NCBI RefSeq assembly: GCF_032104385.1 | Contig: NZ_DAMCHJ010000002.1 | Location: forward strand, 62,001-126,000 | Reading direction: 5' to 3' | DNA length: 64,000 nt | From: Tissierella sp032104385 | Lineage (GTDB): Bacteria > Bacillota > Clostridia > Tissierellales > Tissierellaceae | In this document: in pieces, positions 62,532-64,000 of the stretch | How positions within the stretch are numbered: position 1 is the stretch's first letter | Layout of the letters: each line of letters opens with the position of its first letter | Program-made: the position numbers and the translations under genes | Notes under the pieces: model-generated | What the model was told of the DNA's origin: nothing | Database searches by the model: none | Seen by the model: the letters and a program-made list of their open reading frames with translations, nothing else

Positions 62532-63467
62532 TTATAGTTTTAACAACCATTTTTCAATTTCCCTAGTAAATCCCGAATTCATTTTAGCTGTTTTGGCAGC
62601 TTCAATATATAACTTTATTGGTCTTTTGTAATCATAACTATCTATCCAAGGCAATAATACCCCATTACCATAGAAATCATATAATGAACTAGCTATATAA
62701 TAACCTATAGAATAAATATCTAATATTTCTACTCTAGAATCATTTATATTACCTTGTTTTATTCCTAATAAGAAACAATTTAAATCTCGAAATTTTTTAT
62801 CTATCTTTTCTATCTTCTCTTTTGTAAGGGTTCCCACTGGATCATCTTCCTCCAAAATATTGTCATGCTGTATAAGACATGCTATTCCTTCCTCAAAGAT
62901 TTTTCCCAATACTTCATAAATATGTCTATTATTAAAACTGTCAATAAATAAGCTTTTAAATTTATTTATTAGGGGAATAGTTCTACAATGAAATAACTCA
63001 TGACTCATTATCTTGATAAACTCCTGTGGCTTATTTAGGTATTTTATATAATTAATAAATATATTCTTTCTATATACTGTAAATCCTCCATCTGTTCCTC
63101 CTGCATAAATATAAATATTAGGCTGAAGCTTTATATGCTTTGGTATAAACTTATATACCTTGTCTAAGGATTCCTTTATAATCTTATCCTCATTTTCTTC
63201 TAGATATAATATTTCTTTTTTAAGCATAGATATGTTTTCTTTCAATATATAAAAATCATATTTATCCCTATATTTATTATCTCTTTTTAACTTTATTAAC
63301 TCTTCTATTATCATTGATTTATTAATATATCTATTAAAACTTCTTTCATGTTCTATAAAACCTTTTGTTCCATTTGATTTTGTAAACAAAATTAATTTAT
63401 TATAATCAATACAATTATCTTCTAGTATTTCTTCAAGCAATTTAATTCCTTCAATATTTATTTTCAC
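62532..63467 (-). CDS. Putative zinc metallopeptidase (HExxH...E) of unknown family
   Basis: The 311-residue protein has a zinc-site motif SHELFHCRTI near residue 155 and a possible third ligand in GKIFEEGIACLIQ about 40 residues later, the spacing of gluzincin peptidases. There is no signal peptide or transmembrane segment. Upstream is a helical region (KKEILYLEENEDKIIKESLD). I do not recognise a named family; the pattern resembles DUF2268-like putative Zn proteases. The start is GTG at 63467 after GAGAGGATTTCTT. The function is not known. Confidence 0.72.
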   Translation of the reverse strand: MKINIEGIKLLEEILEDNCIDYNKLILFTKSNGTKGFIEHERSFNRYINKSMIIEELIKLKRDNKYRDKYDFYILKENISMLKKEILYLEENEDKIIKESLDKVYKFIPKHIKLQPNIYIYAGGTDGGFTVYRKNIFINYIKYLNKPQEFIKIMSHELFHCRTIPLINKFKSLFIDSFNNRHIYEVLGKIFEEGIACLIQHDNILEEDDPVGTLTKEKIEKIDKKFRDLNCFLLGIKQGNINDSRVEILDIYSIGYYIASSLYDFYGNGVLLPWIDSYDYKRPIKLYIEAAKTAKMNSGFTREIEKWLLKL

Positions 63468-63579
63468 AAGAAATCCTCTCCCAAAGCATTATAAGAAAAG
63501 CTTCTAAAATATTTAAGCCGAGCTTTACTATTGGTTATAATAAATATATATGGCTTTGAGAGAGGAGTATTCTTTATTC

Positions 63580-64000
63580 CTATTTAATTAATTTTGATAA
63601 TACCTTGAACTCTGGAGTTCCTGATACCTTTAGAAGATCAAATACAATGGACTCCGTATTAGATATAACTGCTCCAGCATCTTTGACTAATTCCAGTCCA
63701 TTTAAAAAATTTTCCTTAGTCCTTGAACATACTGCATCTCTTGCAATAAATACTTCATAACCATTATCTATTAAATCTCTAGCAGTTTGAAAAACACATA
63801 TATGAGTTTCCATCCCTGTTATAATTACTTTTTTTCTGCCAGTTGCCTCCAATACTTCTTTAACCTCATCTATATACGCAGTAAAACTATTTTTTTCAAA
63901 TATTTCTACATTATTTATAGTTTCTTTTATATCAACTACTGTAGGACCTATTCCCTTAGGATATTGCTCTGTAACTATTATAGGCAGAGCCATTTCTTTG
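63580..64000 (-). CDS. Isochorismatase-fold cysteine hydrolase (YcaC/nicotinamidase-like), 5' end outside window
   Basis: The frame stays open to the right edge, so the N-terminus with the first catalytic Asp is missing. The remaining 139 residues contain the Lys region IFEKNSFTAYIDEV and the catalytic Cys in ITGMETHICVFQTARDLI, the pattern of YcaC-like hydrolases, then VFIARDAVCSRTKENFL. It is a relative of the N-carbamoylsarcosine-amidase-like gene at 18.3-19 kb but carries the METHICV form and not CVRHT. The substrate cannot be named. Confidence 0.85.
   Translation of the reverse strand, partial: KEMALPIIVTEQYPKGIGPTVVDIKETINNVEIFEKNSFTAYIDEVKEVLEATGRKKVIITGMETHICVFQTARDLIDNGYEVFIARDAVCSRTKENFLNGLELVKDAGAVISNTESIVFDLLKVSGTPEFKVLSKLIK

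Noticed and set aside
63580..64000. Second N-carbamoylsarcosine amidase
   Set aside because: The cysteine loop (METHICV) is of the YcaC/nicotinamidase type, not the CVRHT type of the amidase at 18-19 kb.

Overview
The window is AT-rich and carries strong purine-rich ribosome binding sites, TTG/GTG starts, a stand-alone pyruvate:ferredoxin oxidoreductase, a flavodiiron protein, ATP-type PEP carboxykinase, and two selenoproteins of the glycine/sarcosine/betaine reductase family. This points to a strictly anaerobic, amino-acid-fermenting member of the Clostridia/Tissierellia. The genus cannot be proved from the sequence, but the chemistry of the central cluster resembles creatinine- and sarcosine-using Tissierella-type organisms (inference). 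Almost every gene is on the minus strand, so transcription runs from high to low coordinates. Only two genes, around 30.4-32.2 kb, are on the plus strand. I saw no rRNA, tRNA, CRISPR array, transposase or prophage.

Layout. At 1-10.4 kb lie the 5' end of an RNA uracil methyltransferase, a YbjQ-like protein, an unrecognised protein, CvfB, PEP carboxykinase, topoisomerase III with an ABC-F ATPase, a polysaccharide deacetylase that appears to start at ATA, and a MATE exporter. At 10.5-20.8 kb is the accessory core: a sarcosine-reductase-type cluster (SNF symporter, selenoprotein component B gamma subunit, component B proprotein, GrdX, selenoprotein GrdA), a GntR/FadR regulator, three small membrane proteins (one DUF5058-like), a frameshifted N-carbamoylsarcosine-amidase-like hydrolase, and a sigma-54-dependent activator. 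A -24/-12 promoter candidate and two inverted-repeat activator sites lie in front of the amidase. At 20.8-28.3 kb is a replication/glycolysis operon (dnaE, small protein, pfkA, pyk, ferredoxin-type aldo-keto reductase). At 28.5-37.8 kb are a second GrdX-like gene joined to whiA, a NUDIX gene, an M42 peptidase, a possible Rad52-like protein, an ABC exporter, and the murB-PHP-rapZ-yvcK operon. At 38-47.2 kb are PFOR, uvrC with a PspC protein, a flavodiiron protein and an aminopeptidase P. At 47.3-52.8 kb is a complete oligopeptide/dipeptide ABC transporter. At 53-64 kb are a PEP synthase, two tiny hydrophobic proteins, CYTH, nagB, a phosphoesterase, a YhaN/YhaO (SbcC/SbcD-like) pair, a DUF3298 protein, an HExxH protein and a truncated isochorismatase-fold gene.

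How the core may work (inference). The DUF5058-like membrane proteins could import a precursor such as creatinine, N-methylhydantoin or N-carbamoylsarcosine. The amidase would release sarcosine, the SNF symporter could import sarcosine or glycine directly, and component B (GrdG/GrdF) with GrdA would reduce it to acetyl phosphate and methylamine. Component C (grdC/grdD) and the thioredoxin system are not in the window and must be elsewhere. The sigma-54 activator would control the upstream half (amidase and transporter). GrdA has its own sigma-A promoter and sits next to the GntR repressor gene.
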